From assembly GCF_017591425.1 (NCBI RefSeq), contig NW_024466218.1:14522001-14586000 (forward strand): a DNA stretch of 64,000 bases, given 5' to 3'. The notes under the pieces are model-generated. The model saw nothing but the letters and a program-made list of their open reading frames with translations. It was not told where the DNA came from and ran no database searches. Numbering within the stretch: the first letter of the stretch is position 1; the number at the start of each line of letters is the position of its first letter. Shown piece after piece: positions 38,041 to 50,548 of the stretch. A program made the translations under genes and the position numbers. This stretch comes from Ochotona curzoniae. Lineage: Eukaryota > Chordata > Mammalia > Lagomorpha > Ochotonidae.

Positions 38041-39506
38041 TGCAGTTACATCTAAATATATGTATAAGCAGATACTTTCAAAGGTTTATTAAAAGAAGTT
38101 AAGACTTCCAGCTAGTATGGAAGTAAAAAAAACTCAGCCTTCAGGAGGTCTGCTCGGTTCTTATATTCTCTTACAACACCAATGAAATGCCAGAGCACAT
38201 GGTGCTCAGCAAATTGACTGAGGTATTGATTGTTTTTTTTTTTTTTAGATTGTCACCAACTCTTCAGATTCTGTTTTATAGCCAGGGAGAAATTCTATGG
38301 TCATCAAGCAATGATCAATTTTTTCAAGGAAGTGACTTAGATCCTGAAAGAAAGGAAAGTGATTTGGCAGTTGCAGGATTTTAGATTGCAATTTTGTCTT
38401 TCTTTCAGCAGTGTATAAGGTGGTGGAGTAGAAGGGGCTGGGAATTCTATTTCCTTAGTGATAATTGTGTTCCTGTCCCATAAATCTGAGAGCAAACGCA
38501 CCGGTTTTCCTGCATGCTCCCCCTTCTACTATGCTGCAATATTGTTGCTCCACCGATTATGTCCACAATAGAATCCAGCCTGGAGTTTGAACAGAGTGAG
38601 CCAGACAGTGGCTTTCTGAGTCTTGTAATTCTGGTCATATGGATAAGATAGCAGAATTGTGCTAGCTTTTTCCTCCAATTCTACTAAAGAAAAACAAAAC
38701 AACCAAAAAGCTTTCCATGAACAAATTACTTTCAAGTATTTCTTCTTTCCAGGAGAAAGGAGGGGGCAATGGATTTAAAAAAATGTTCTACATGATTGAT
38801 TCTAAGCAGAAATTTCCATGGCTTGGGGTATATTAGATATTTTAAACAGCTATGGGATACAGAAATCTTGTAGAATGGAGGGGGGTGATTTTTATAATTT
38901 TTCCCTAATATTATTCAAGACATGTAACTGAATCATAGAAATGTATTTTAGTATGTTCTTATAGCTAGATGATCCACTGAGCATGATATTGAAAACCAAA
39001 AGCAAACAAACAAACAAACAAAAAGAAAGAAAAAGTCCCCACTCTGCCGCGTAATTCCTGGTTCACAGTGTTCATTTGCAGGTATTTGTAGAGCTCCGTT
39101 TTGCTCTTCCACTTACTACTGCGTATCATGACGGACTGGCAGCTCACTTTCATGGTTAATGGGAGGTATTTTGGACCTCTCTCGTTGAATACTGACATTT
39201 TATATTTATCTGAAAAAAATATCTCTCTTGGCACCATGCCCTCCCACTGGTTCTAATGGTGACCTCAGGTACTGCATAGAGCCGTGCTAGTCCCTTTCCA
39301 CTGTACTCCACTGAAGGACAACGTCCCTCATTAAGTTCTCGTTCATTTTGTCACAGGATCTCTCAATGATTCCTTGACATACTTCCTTAAAATGGCATGT
39401 CCTTTCATCTGAACTTACTTTATATTATGTGGAAACTCCTTAACTAAATACAATAGCTCATGTGTATTCTGCTAAGTTTGAATGAAAGAGCTCAATGGGA
39501 CCATTT
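38041..39506. other. Unique sequence, no gene seen
   Basis: T run at 38230-38246, (CAAA)n at 39002-39022. It may contain older L1 material that I cannot place with confidence. Confidence 0.4.
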
Positions 39507-39510
39507 CACA

Positions 39511-39541
<31 letters not shown>

Positions 39542-39550
39542 TCACACACA
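39507..39550. repeat. (CA)n microsatellite, interrupted
   Basis: About 21 CA units with one TA and one CT interruption. Confidence 0.92.
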
Positions 39551-39663
39551 GCCATTCTACTTCATGGTTTCTCTTTACGCTTCTACCGTGGTTGAATAAC
39601 TTTCTTTGTCTTAATTTTAAGCTTGTACACATGTGCTAATCTGTACCCAGTGTGCACAGTCAG
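39551..39663. other. Spacer, nothing recognised
   Basis: Unique sequence between the microsatellite and the MIR. Confidence 0.4.
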
Positions 39664-39832
39664 TGTGATAATTAACTCTGGAACCATAGTTAAATGGGTT
39701 TGGATCCCAGCTTGACCATACACAGCTAAGAGACTCAGAGAAAGTTTATTAATCTGTTGGCATCAGTTTTTCCCATTTGTGTATTTCTTTACCCAACTAA
39801 ATGCTCTCTTACGTATTCTTCTCAATTAAATG
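39664..39832 (+). mobile_element. MIR fragment, plus strand
   Basis: 'actctggaaccatagttaaa' then 'gggtttggatcccagcttga', 'agtttattaatctgttggca' and 'tcagtttttcccatttgt' follow the MIR core order (gggttcgaatcccagct ... agttacttaacctct ... tcagtttcctcatctgt). Confidence 0.75.
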
Positions 39833-40052
39833 TTACTTTTTCAGTTTGGGCACATGGTTACAGATGATCATAGTGTTTCAAAATCTAAGTTCAGCCATTT
39901 AAAGCTTTAATAATTAAAGCATTCATTCCTCCAACAGTGCTTTTTTTTTATCATTATGCCATTAGATATATATATATTTAGTTATCCCATATTCTGAAAG
40001 AGTGGGTTATGGTGCATAGTATTAGCACCACCTTACAGCCAGTGAAAATTGT
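39833..40052. other. A+T-rich sequence
   Basis: Nothing firm. It may hold the decayed body of the CSINE whose head follows. Confidence 0.35.
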
Positions 40053-40092
40053 AGACAAGGACTTTAGCCTCTAGGCTACCACGCTGGGCCTT
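40053..40092 (-). mobile_element. CSINE head fragment, minus strand
   Basis: 'caaggactttagcctctagg' followed by 'ctaccacgctgggcc' is the complement of the first 40 or so bases of a CSINE. The body to its left is unreadable. Confidence 0.75.
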
Positions 40093-42494
40093 CTTTTGTG
40101 TATTTCTGCCTCAAATGCATTTGTGTCTTTTGCTTGAAGTTGGAACGTTAGAAACTGAAAGGAGATGAGGTTGAAGACCAGCGCCTTGTAAATCAGCAGT
40201 TTTATCCTGCTGCTATTATTCCACGTATAAGCCGGATTTCTGTCCATCCCCCCACAGTCACTGAGAACGGCAGCTGTGGGTATCCGTGTAGAGAGAGGAA
40301 AGCTCCAGCCTTGGAAATCAAAGTCCTAGAATCATAACCGAGTTTTCATTTCTACTCAATGTTGAATCTGATTTAATGTAAATCATCTGGATATTCATTT
40401 TCTTATTTATAAAATAAAAATACAAAATTTTTATCCAATTCTTAGTGCCCTAGAAATGGAAGAAGAAATGAAAGTGATGTGAATAATGAAATTGCTTTTC
40501 CTCTTTGACTTTGGTGCCTTCTCTCGCCTTACAGAGACATTATGCAAAATCTGTGTGTTCAGTGTGCTCTGTGATTCTTCATGGAACTCCCTGAGAGAGG
40601 AATTAGAAGTAACCAGAGATTGGTTTCTGTCAGCACTACAATCACAATTTATTTCCAGCATTGAATCAACATGGAGACTGCCACATGATACCAAAGATGT
40701 TAACAGCTGTCCGTAAGTGGCTCCCCTGCTGGTCGCCTATGAGGTGAAGTCACTGTAATGGCATTATTCCTTCAGGGCTTCTAGGAAAGCTATAGTTTTA
40801 TTTTATTTTTTTTTTCCTTTTCTATTCTCTATTTCTGATCTAGGTCAAGGCTAATGTGTTATCCTAGGAGGGTTCACATATTAGCTAGTTAACATATTAG
40901 CAGGGGTTATTGTCTCTGATTAAGCCATTACTACCCACTGTCTTGCAGCAAAGAAAAAGACCCTGGGGGACTGAGACACATGATGGATACATTTTGATAA
41001 AAGAAAAGTAAAATGGAGAGAATGAGACCTGGGATGGGCTCAGTTTACACTTCGGGAGCATGGTTTCCAGGCACGAAATCATAGCGATAGATCTGTAGAG
41101 GAAGTTTCAAAGAAATGAATGCCTTGTTTATTACCTTGCGAAGGCCTGCCTTTATCTGACTATTGAATTCCATGCATATTTTATCAAAGGGCTTTTATGA
41201 AACTACTCATATAATGTCTCTTTCGATTCTGTTGTATGACTTCAAACTAATAAAACTTGTATTTAAATTTCTTCACTAAAGAGGTCACTACCTTCATCAA
41301 CAGCATGTGAAACACATTTGGGGAAATTTACCTCTATTTTCAGCTGATTTCATTAAGTTATATTCATATAGATATATTCTAGAATAACTTTTTATTTAAA
41401 ACACAAGAGCAGTTCTTCAGATTTTCTAATATTTTTGGGCTCTGGAAACATTTCGTCTCACAGACCTAAAGCTGTAAGATGATAATATTGAAATGCAAGT
41501 CACAAACTTCAATTAGGTACAATCAGAAATCATGCGGTGACTTCATTAAGTATCATTAAGAATGATCAAAATATTGCTCTTAGGAAAAATACATCAAAAG
41601 CATTGCATTTACACATTGATTAAACAGGATCTGCAATTTCTAAAATCTGGTATGAGAAAAAAGAATGGAGTAAATTAAGTGCTCATATCCCACTTAGCAA
41701 CAAGGGAGTGCTTAGCAACTGGCAGAGGAAGAAATAAAGGGAGATGGTGGAAAACAAAATATGATGAGCCTCTGAAAAGGAGGAGGAATCAAAAAACGAC
41801 AATGTAACTAATTAGCAAGGGAGAAGAGGAGGCTGTCCCAGGAGTTGTGAGCAAGCTGATATCATCCTGATCAGTGAAAAAAATTTTTTTAGCTTTCAAG
41901 TTTATGAAATTATATTCAGAATTAGGACCCAGGGACTCAGGAAAGACAGTCATCAAAAACATGGGTGTGAAAAAAAAATAAAACAAATAAAAAAACATAA
42001 AAATAAAACATGAATGTGATCAGGATCATCCTTGGTGAATACAGATATACCTTTAGAAAGGTTTTATTTCTTTTCCCTCTGACTCTTGTACTTCACAGGG
42101 TGAGGGCAATTTTAAGTTCTACAAGATATTAAGTTTAAAGACGACTAAGGAAGATTTGATTGTACCTTTGGATGAGTCTTTAAGAAAGTCATGATTCTTC
42201 TCACTCCCCCGGTCCCTTTTGCTTGGTTTGTTTCTACCCTGTCTGAGCAGTTGTGCACCCTCCATGTCTTCAGTTACCCATGGGTAAAACGCCAATCCTC
42301 AACCTGTCTTGGAGATACCGTGTTTCTGTGCTTAACCCTGTGTCCATTGCTATTTCACAGATCCCTTAGCCCTGTCCTCGGATCTCACTCTTCACTTACT
42401 CCAATTTCTCTATCTGCCATCTTAGGAAAATCATCATCCTTACAATCACTTCTTCCAGCAACCTTTTGATTTTATGTTTTCAACTGTTGTGGTG
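40093..42494. other. Unique sequence, no gene seen
   Basis: 2.4 kb. A weak MIR-like stretch lies at 40385-40425 ('attttcttatttataaaata'). T runs at 40805-40815 and 41881-41890, and an A-rich tract at 41970-42008. Nothing codes. Confidence 0.4.
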
Positions 42495-42665
42495 GTGTGG
42501 GAGGAGAGAGTTCCCAAACGCTGCTTAACTTCTTGGATGTCCACAATGGATAGAGCTGAGGTTGGAACTCTAAAACACCAACCCAGTCTCCTGTGGGCAC
42601 ACTCCATTGGTTGAGCTATGCCCAGTGCCTTCCAGGATGTATGTGGTCAGAACCTGGAGCCCTGT
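42495..42665 (-). mobile_element. Probable old C-family SINE, minus strand
   Basis: 'ggatgtccacaatggataga', 'acccagtctcctgtgggcac' and 'gtgccttccaggatgtatgt' are in the order of an inverted OcuSINE body. Both ends are lost. Confidence 0.5.
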
Positions 42666-43307
42666 GACAGAGCACTGCTAAATGGAAACAGGCCTTTGTT
42701 CAGTTCACCCTCCACTATCTTCCTACTTTGATCTCATCACCAGCCACAGCCTGTTGGGTGTTAAATTCATTGAGTCTCTCTTTTTCATAATCAATTTCAA
42801 ATTAGGATCTCTCACCTAGGGAAATATTCAAAATCTGAGTATCAAGAAAGCATCTCCATGACCTGGCTAATTAACTTTCTATGGAATTTTGATTCTACCA
42901 CTTCTTACGTATCTTCTGCCATGCTCAGCCCATACTATGCCTATCCTCACTTCTAATACCTGTTGTTTGAAACTTGTTTTGTACTGTACTTCCAGAATTC
43001 TTTTTTTAAAATACCTGGAAAACTCAAATATAATCTTAATACTTAATATTCAGTTAATATCACTCTTAATGTCATTCGAAATACAGGCTTATAATGAAAT
43101 CCTGTTTTGATTTTATTTTTTCAAAAAAATTCATTAGGCCCAGACATTTGTGATGTAATTTCAGACATGACAGGAAGTGACACTGAAAATAAAAGACATT
43201 CAATTAGTAGCTGAGCAGTTGCATTAAATCAATGACTAAGGAATCAGTTTTTGAAAAATCAGAACCTACAGATAACAGGTCAAACATTATTTATGAAGAA
43301 AGACAGA
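42666..43307. other. Unique sequence, no gene seen
   Basis: Pyrimidine-biased in 42880-43010, nothing recognised. Confidence 0.4.
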
Positions 43308-43552
43308 AATTATTCCAGGTTTTGCAGTGGTCTCTGTTGTAACCAATAATGTCATCCACTGGGCCATGAAATTAGCCATTGACAAAAATGAACAAACAGA
43401 ACTGTGTTTCAGGAACATAGTATGATTTTATGTGCCATAATGTAGGTTTCTTTTTTGAATTATAAGCCATTTTTAAAGCGCTGAAATAATTAGTTGAAGA
43501 ATATACAAAAATCACAACTGGATTTGGCCCGAGGTCCCAAGTCTGCTGATTC
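43308..43552 (-). mobile_element. hAT-Charlie-like DNA transposon fragment, minus strand
   Basis: On the minus strand, 'gcagacttgggacctcgggc' then 'caaatccagttgtgattttt' opens the match. It closes with 'cctgaaacacagttctgttt', 'gtcaatggctaatttc' and 'acaacagagaccactgcaaa'. This parallels a common human hAT repeat with 'gggccaaatccggcc...ggaacacagcc...tgtctatggctgctttc...gacagagaccgtatggcc'. The family name is uncertain, and the middle contains unmatched sequence. Confidence 0.5.
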
Positions 43553-43713
43553 CTGGAACAGCTCATGTGTCTCAGATCCTTGTCTAGAACATTTTTTATG
43601 TATACCACAGTTTTTTGTGTGTGTTTTTACAACTTGACCACTGCATTTACTATTGTAAATTATGCCAATGGCATTGCCTTGCTATATTAGTAATTGTAGA
43701 GATTCCTTTAACC
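43553..43713. other. Spacer, nothing recognised
   Basis: Unique sequence with a short GT-rich run near 43612-43622. Confidence 0.4.
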
Positions 43714-44065
43714 AGGAACCAGCACGATGGCTCAGAGGCTAAGCCTTTGCCTTGCACGCACAGGATCCAGTATGGGCACCAGTTGGTGTCCTGGGTAGTC
43801 CACTTCCCATCCAGCTCCCCTGCTTGTAGTCTGGGAAAGCAGTGGAGGTTGGCCCAAAGCCTTGAGCTTCTACCATCATTTGAGACATTTCGAAAACACT
43901 CGTGGCTTCTGTCTTCAGAATGGCTTAGCTCTGGCCATTGCAGACAATTGGAGAGTGAACCAGTGTACGGAAGATTTTTCTTCCTGTATTGCCTTCATCT
44001 TGCAAATCTGCCTTTCAATCAATAAGTAATTAAGTAAATAAATAAATAAACAAATAAACAAACCA
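43714..44065 (+). mobile_element. CSINE, plus strand
   Basis: Head 'aaccagcacgatggctcaga', then 'tgccttgcacgcacaggatc', 'cttcccatccagctcccctg', 'gtctgggaaagcagtggagg' and a long tail grading into (AAAT)n and (AAAC)n. The B box has decayed to 'gccaccagttggtgt'-like sequence ('caccagttggtgtcctg'). An overlapping 136-codon frame starting upstream at 43615 is incidental. Confidence 0.9.
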
Positions 44066-44101
44066 TTAAGAAAAGCCTTCCAGGTAACCAGTTTATACAT
44101 A

Positions 44102-44297
44102 TGAGTGTACTTCAAAAGTTCATAGAAAGTGGAATTAATTTTAAAAAGTCTAAGCTGGTACAAAACTTTTATGAAAGTTATGAGGGTTACTTAAAAAATC
44201 AGGAAAGTGCATATTGTGATACTGTGCATGCATTTTGCAGTTTTGCATGAAAATAAACATCCTCAGACTTTTCCATGAATATTTTGAAGTACTCTCA
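44102..44297. mobile_element. Small non-autonomous DNA transposon with terminal inverted repeats
   Basis: The left end reads tgagtgtacttcaaaagttc and the right end, reverse complemented, tgagagtacttcaaaatatt. The inverted match extends about 28 bases with a few changes ('catagaaa' opposite 'catggaaaa'). The 196-bp body has no coding frame. The terminal motif resembles the 'acttcaaaaagttcatgg' ends of mariner-like mammalian elements; the exact family is not identified. Confidence 0.7.
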
Positions 44298-45976
44298 CAC
44301 TTCCTATGCTCTTAGTTAAATTATTGACCTCTACTGCTCCTCAAAACACTTTGTTGAAGGCGTGAATTTTCTGGTCCAGCTTTCACATCGCCTGGATGTG
44401 CACAGAGCTTCTGGGTGATCCGCTCGTTGACAGCCCTTTATTTGAGCACCTTTTCTAGCGTCACAGTGAATGTTTCAATGCCCATCAACTTACTTCCTAG
44501 GCGTGCACAGCTTTGCCTTGAATTGCCGTCTTTTCATCTGTCAAAGCAATTCCTTTCCTTATCTGAACTTGTTAATTTTTTAATGAAACATCACTTCTAA
44601 TCTCACTAATTTTTCTAAAATAATCTTAGTAACCTTTCTTCCTCTTTTTCATATCATACATATGGAATGGAGAACATCCGAGCCCTTCCCTCCATGCTAA
44701 TTCACATTCTCCCATCTCCAGGATTCCTCTCCATAAGGTGCAATGCAACATACAAAACTGTATTCAGACGCTGAGCAATGAAAAGAAGAAAGGCAAAGAC
44801 GGGAAATAACAGAATGTGGAGAATCCAGGAAGGAAACACAAGCAGACAGAGTTGAGATTGCAAATACAAGTGTCAATGTATCGAAGACTGCTTAAAATTA
44901 GAATCTAATAACATGTTTCACAAACGTTATTTAGTTTAAACCAGGAAACTGGACAAATTTGGTATTCAGGTTACCTGGAGAATTTGATCAGTTAAAAAAC
45001 GCAACTCAAAGCAGAATGTTTAACCCTTTGTCTGACTCATACTCTTTGAAAGTTTTACAGGAGAAATGATACCACAGCCTGACAGCTCCTTTCTCTCTCA
45101 ACTTCTTTTTGCGTTCAGGGTTTGGGAATTCTGAGTCTTTTATCTGGATAGGAAATAAAATCCCAGAGCAGCATTGCAATGTCCCAGCCTCTTGCAGTGG
45201 CATTTAGATTCCTCTCCTGCTATTTCAAAAGATGCCTAAACCTATAAATATTAAGCTACATACTGAGAAGCTAACCTTGAAAGAGGGCAGCTACCACTTA
45301 TTATGGCTGTAGGAAGAGAGAGGTGCAGGGGCAGGCAAAGGGAAAAAAAAAAAACTAACTAAAAAAACCTAAAATGTCAAATTTGATTGATCAAACACTG
45401 GGTAGGAAAATCAGCAAGGACCAGTCCAGCATTACTAGAGAACGAGGTCAGACAGGGTGTTTTAAAATTATTTGGTATTTTCAGAAATTGATTACATAGA
45501 GAGAGCATTAAGAAGTAGCTGTGCACGTTCATTTAATGGGCCAGTGCCTCTTGTACAGGGCTGGAGTCGTCACATTCAATCTCATCTACTCCTTGTTAAG
45601 TTGTGCTTCGTCTGGAGCGTGTTTATTTATTACAGACGCTATAAGCATAAACTACAAACTGGAATCATAAATAACTCCCTAAATGGGATTTTGTGAGCAC
45701 TACTTCCCTGCCTATCTTTCCACTCCCACTTGTCCATGAGACAAGCACCTTGGTTTACATGTCCATGTGCCTGAACAATGAGTCCTCTTCTGTCTCAGTG
45801 TGCAATCCAGAGAGTGGATGGCAGCCTAGATGGAGAAATGCGAAAGGCATTCAGGTTTCCTTCTGTTGGCCAAAATTTTCCTTGTTTAGCTGAGCTTTAG
45901 AGAACCAGTGTATGGATTTTTTGACCTAAGAATGGTCTTTGAAATACAGTTGTGGAAGAGCTGGATGTATTAACAC
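44298..45976. other. Unique sequence, no gene seen
   Basis: 1.7 kb with an A run at 45343-45354 and no TE or exon recognised. Confidence 0.45.
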
Positions 45977-46008
45977 AGCCGCGTGTGTGTGTGTGTATAC
46001 ATATATAT
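45977..46008. repeat. (GT)n-(TA)n microsatellite
   Basis: GT units followed by 'atacatatatat'. Confidence 0.85.
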
Positions 46009-46212
46009 GGGCATAATTTGGAACAAATTAACTTTGGTTGCCACTCTTTTCCTGTATTAGCTGGGAATGGGCCTCAAAGAGAAAACCTGTTAATAAAAAG
46101 AGAAATGGGGAAATTTTGGAGTAGGACCATCTACTGTTGGGTTGCACCATGGTATGGAATGTTACAGAAATCAACAGAATGAGGTGAAAAGATAAGAAAG
46201 ATATTTATTGAG

Positions 46213-46247
46213 AGTACACACACATGTGCATGCACACACACACACAG
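46213..46247. repeat. (CA)n microsatellite, interrupted
   Basis: Two CA runs separated by 'tgtgcatg'. Confidence 0.85.
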
Positions 46248-48035
46248 AAACATGCATTGCTCTTCAAAAGTTAAACTTTGTCTTCAAGTCTGCAGTCTAA
46301 TAACTGCCTAAAATTTACTACCTGTTATTCAGGAATCATTTAAGAATCTTCTTCGTGAAATGTTTAAATTCCCTATTAGAAACTAGTGCTTGATTCCAAC
46401 ACATTTTTTGTTTGCTTTCAGATCATCAATAATAACACAATGTCCACATCCCTTCCTTTCTAATTCTGTGTAACTTTAACGTGTATTTATTCCTTAAACC
46501 TTGCTACCTATTTTTTAACTCAGCCTCTTGTTCTGATTTCTCATTGCTCTTGTTATGATGCTTAATTATAGTATTTGTAGTTGTATTACAGGCTTATCTT
46601 TTTTTCTGGTATAGATAACAAGCTTTTATAGCAAGAAACACTTCATGATTCTATTCCCAAAATATGGCTGCATCCACTACACAAACTCTAGCGCAAGATC
46701 AAGAAATCATTCAATATCATTTGGTTACAAGTGTCTCTAATTGATGTGGAATTGCATGGATTTGAAATGTTTTTCAATTTCTTTGTTTAAGAGGGCTAAA
46801 AGATACAAGTGGATTGTATGAAATACATAAAGTTGAATTGCACATACATATTCACTGCGTGGAGTTGACCTCTCCTATCGAGACTACTGTTTAATGAGTT
46901 TTATATTTCTCCAAAGTGAGTATTTCAGGTATATTTTTAAAAAGATAAGTGAATCCCTTTAGGATATTTACTTCATAAGAATGAAGACACAAAATGCATC
47001 AGTGCGTATAGTCTCCATACTTCCCAGGATTGTATCTGTCAGCCATCTCACAATACATTCATTGTTGTCTAATTAGGCAGTATACAAACCTAAAGTCCCC
47101 TTGTGTTTTCCCTGAAACAATTGCAAGGCACGTGTGTGACACCATGGTATTTATCCCCAGAAATAATTACTCCATTGCAAATGCAGCCGTGTGAGCACAT
47201 CTCAGACCCAAATAAGGAAGGCTCTTACAGGCAACACTACATATTCGAATACAAAGAGAGTTCACAGCTAATATAAGAGGCATCACCAATTTTAATAAAC
47301 CTGATGAAAGGTTACTAGATTTGATATGAAAGTCAAATATACTTGAGATTCACCCTTCCCTAAGAGTTCCTCTTTAAATTAAGACTTTGCCAGGTGATTA
47401 ACAGGAACGCGAGTGCTTCAAAGGCAAGTAAAGCCTTGTTCTTTGCTACTCCACAGGCGACCGGCTCACTTTCCCTTCGGTCCAGATGGCGGCTTTGTTC
47501 TGCTGAAGTTGGTCAGGTGCTGTGCCTGTCCAAAAAGGGGAAGCAAGCACGGCTTTAGGAGCCACCTGTTTAAAAAGCAATGTCACTCCTTCAGCTCCAA
47601 AGCCCCGAACATCAAATGCCTGCTTTTGCCAGGCAGCTTGGCTATTCCCCAGGAGTTTTCAATCTAGTTGAGTAAAACAAAAATTGCATAATTTGTCATT
47701 ATTTTCAAGGAATGAGCTGTGCTTTCTGCAATCCCTTTCAAGACAAATACAATGAAACTGAGCTTCCTGTGAATGTCGATGCCATTTATATGAAAAAAGA
47801 ATAAGAGAAAAAAAAAGGATGAAAAAAGAAATATCCAACTGATTGCCTGTAATTTGCTCTATTATTTGTTACTGATGCATTCTTGCAATGTGTTTTAGGA
47901 ATGGGTGGCTGAAAAGTTTCTTTCCCAGGCCTTCGCTAGAGAGGAATAAAATTGTCTAAACAAAGTTGGGACTGGGAGCTAGTCTTTTCTGCATCAACTT
48001 CAAGATTCTAAACAAATCGCAGCGAATCACTCAAG
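46248..48035. other. Repeat-poor unique sequence
   Basis: No transposon recognised over 1.8 kb. The parts 47140-47220 (with 'aataattactccattgcaaa', a homeodomain-type TAATTA core next to an octamer-like site) and 47400-47680 are proposed as candidate conserved non-coding elements. An 84-codon frame at 47413-47667 is basic and cysteine-containing but has no domain. Confidence 0.4.
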
Positions 48036-48180
48036 GGATAAGTCATGTAATCATTCAATCTCCTCATCTGCAAAATGAGGATTAATCTCGCCTTCTCTAA
48101 ATATATCCCATTTAATTGTGAAGCTATAACGGATGAAAATAAGAAAGTGTTTAGAAATTTTAAATATTGGGTAATAAATG
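48036..48180 (+). mobile_element. MIR fragment, plus strand
   Basis: 'aatctcctcatctgcaaaat' then 'gaggattaatctcgccttct', 'gtgaagctataacggatga' and 'gtgtttagaa' follow the MIR 3' half. Confidence 0.75.
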
Positions 48181-48367
48181 GAAGTGGTTTAAGTGAGATG
48201 TAAGGGGTGTGGTGATATAAAGACATCCCATCCGTTTTCCCAAGGCAAAATACTGGAGATCCAGGTAGAATGACGATTGAGGGGGAGACTCAGGAAGAAC
48301 TCTGAGAAAGAAAGGACATCTTGCATCTCCTGTAAGGAGATCAGAAAAACACCAAAACAGACTCACC
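48181..48367. other. Spacer, nothing recognised
   Basis: Unique sequence. Confidence 0.4.

Positions 48368-48412
<45 letters not shown>
48368..48412. repeat. (GT)n microsatellite
   Basis: About 22 GT units with one GA interruption near the left end. Confidence 0.95.
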
Positions 48413-48413
<1 letters not shown>

Positions 48414-49180
48414 CTGTGCCTTTCACTGCCATTTGGTTACAATAGTGGAGAAAGTAGGACCATAAAGAAAGATTGATTGCTGGGAAGATGATCAATTGCT
48501 GCTGTGAGAGGGAAAAAAAAATCTGAGAAATGTTTTTTTTTTTCTCTCTCTCTCTTCACAACCTTTTGCTAAAGCTGTGCAAAATGTGTCATGCATAAAA
48601 AGTATGCAATTTTCATGTAATTAGAGGAACACAAGATGAAAATGAGTTCCATCAGAGCAATCAAGGATGGTAATGTGGTATGTATTTGTCAGGGCCTATT
48701 TGTCATGAAAGCAAAACCCAACAAGTCATGTATTTGATCTCATTTCTGAAAAACATAAATGCCATTTTGCCATGGCCAAATCTATACATTTTGATAATCC
48801 ACTTGTTTTTTTTTTCTTTTTGAAGTTTTTGGAACTGTGGATTAGATTACTTTATGCTTTTAAAGAACAGAATAACATTTTATTAAAAACACTGAGATTA
48901 CAGGACAGATTTACTCCATAGAGGTCAGATTTACAGCAGGAGGTGATAGGTTTACAGTTGCTTATCCATGAAACACACTGTAATTTATATTCTCTAAAAA
49001 CCCACTTGCAGCTTACAACATGCGCATCTCATCCATGCCTATGTCTTCAAAACCAGCTGTGTTAAGCTTTTATATTCTTCTCGAGAAAGTGGTCACCACT
49101 TTTCCCTCCTTTCTTTTTTCGTCTTTTCACACCCGATTGTTCTTGCATTTAATTCACCAATCCACTCATCTATTTATTCA
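48413..49180. other. Unique sequence, no gene seen
   Basis: T run and (TC)n at 48532-48556; nothing else recognised. Confidence 0.4.
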
Positions 49181-49335
49181 TTTATATTTTATGTTTTTAT
49201 TTCATTTACATTTTATTATATATTATATTATAAATATTGTATATTTATATTTCACTTACATTTTATATATTGATACTTCATATAAATATGTTTATTTATA
49301 CATAAAATAGATTTATTTATATGTAAATAATATAT
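49181..49335. repeat. AT-rich low-complexity tract
   Basis: Almost entirely A and T. 'atttacattttatta' and 'acttacattttatata' suggest decayed tandem units of about 55-60 bases. Confidence 0.7.
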
Positions 49336-49762
49336 CAAGCATCAAAACAGTGTGCAAAACAGTAAACATGTAATCATAATGAATTAAAGACATAGCCTAT
49401 GTTTTTAAGCTAACCCTACTCCTCAGGATCAGAAATACCTAAGCATTTAATATAGTGTCACAGTGTTGTAACAGGAAGAGACTCAGGAATTTCTGGGGAA
49501 AACAAGTTGATTTCCACTGCTAAATGCAATTGGAAAGGTTCTTCTCACACTCAATTTTGCAATTTAAAATGAAGACAGGTGTGGGAAGATATATCACAGG
49601 TAGAAGATTAGGAAGAAAAAAGTGGTAAATTTATTGAGAGCTTGGCCATTTGCAGTAGTAAGATCATTAAGTTACTTTATGGTGGGGTAAAGTTATAAGG
49701 CCTGTGTTATAGATTAGAGAATGAGAACAGGTTTTTTACAGGTGAGCCTAAGAAATGTTTCT
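49336..49762. other. Unique sequence, no gene seen
   Basis: Nothing recognised. Confidence 0.4.
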
Positions 49763-50092
49763 TTTTTTAAAGATTTATTTATTTTTATTGCAAAGTCAGA
49801 TATACAGAGAGGAAGAAAGACAGAGAGGAAGATCTTCTGTCTGATGATTCGCTCCTCAAGTGAACACAATGTCTGGTGCTGTTCTGATCCACAGCCAGGA
49901 GCCAGGAACGTCCCCCAGGTCTCCCACACAGTTGCAGGGTCCCAAGGCTTTGGGCTGTCCTCGACTGTTTTCCCAAGTCACCAGCAGGGAGCTGGATGAG
50001 AAGTGGAACTGCCGGGATTAGAACTGGTGCCCATATGGGATCCCAGCGCATTCAAGGTGGGGACTTTAACCACTGGGCCACCATGCCAGGCC
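49763..50092 (-). mobile_element. Near-full-length CSINE, minus strand
   Basis: Left T-rich tail 'tttttttaaagatttattta', then 'aagtcagatatacagagagg', 'ggtcccaaggctttgggctg', B-box complement at 50015-50025 (ggattagaact, one change) and head 'ggccaccatgccaggcc'. The TSD is not clear; 'agaaatgttt' on the left and 'agaaaagttg' on the right are only a weak candidate. Confidence 0.95.
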
Positions 50093-50119
50093 AGAAAAGT
50101 TGGTGTTTTTGTTGTAATT

Positions 50120-50395
50120 TTTCATTATTATTGCTCAAGAGGCCTTGAGACAGAGAACTCCGAGTCACCTGTCCCATCCTCAAATGCATCCAGGTGCCGC
50201 GATTCAGAGGCAGAGGCCTAGAATAGGGAGCAGAACCCAGGCTTCCTATGTGGATGACAGCACTCTGGTGACTGGCACCATCATCGCAACTTTCTAGGGG
50301 CTCCATTGGAGGGACACTAGGAGGAGTAGCCAAAAACCGAACCCACAAGCTCTAGGGTAGGACATGGCTGTCTTAGGATACGTGCTGGCTCCCAG
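50120..50395 (-). mobile_element. Probable old lagomorph SINE, minus strand
   Basis: Lies directly beside the young CSINE. 'agggagcagaacccaggctt' and 'ggatgacagcactctggtg' fit an inverted OcuSINE head region; 'accgaacccacaagctct' further right could be a second head. Highly decayed. Confidence 0.45.
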
Positions 50396-50548
50396 TTTAA
50401 ATCAATTAATCAATAAACAATGATAAGTGTAATAATTATCTTCTCGATGCGTCGGGGAAGTTCTTAAACTGTTTTAAGCAGAATAATAAAATGTGTGTGT
50501 AGAAGTAACATTTCCACCCTATGGAGAAAGGATGTAAAACAATAACCC

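Noticed and set aside
42180..42475. Possible L2 ORF region (pyrimidine-rich)
   Set aside because: Composition is suggestive but no ordered set of L2 blocks could be aligned.
43615..44025. 136-codon frame on the plus strand
   Set aside because: Most of it is CSINE sequence read in one frame.
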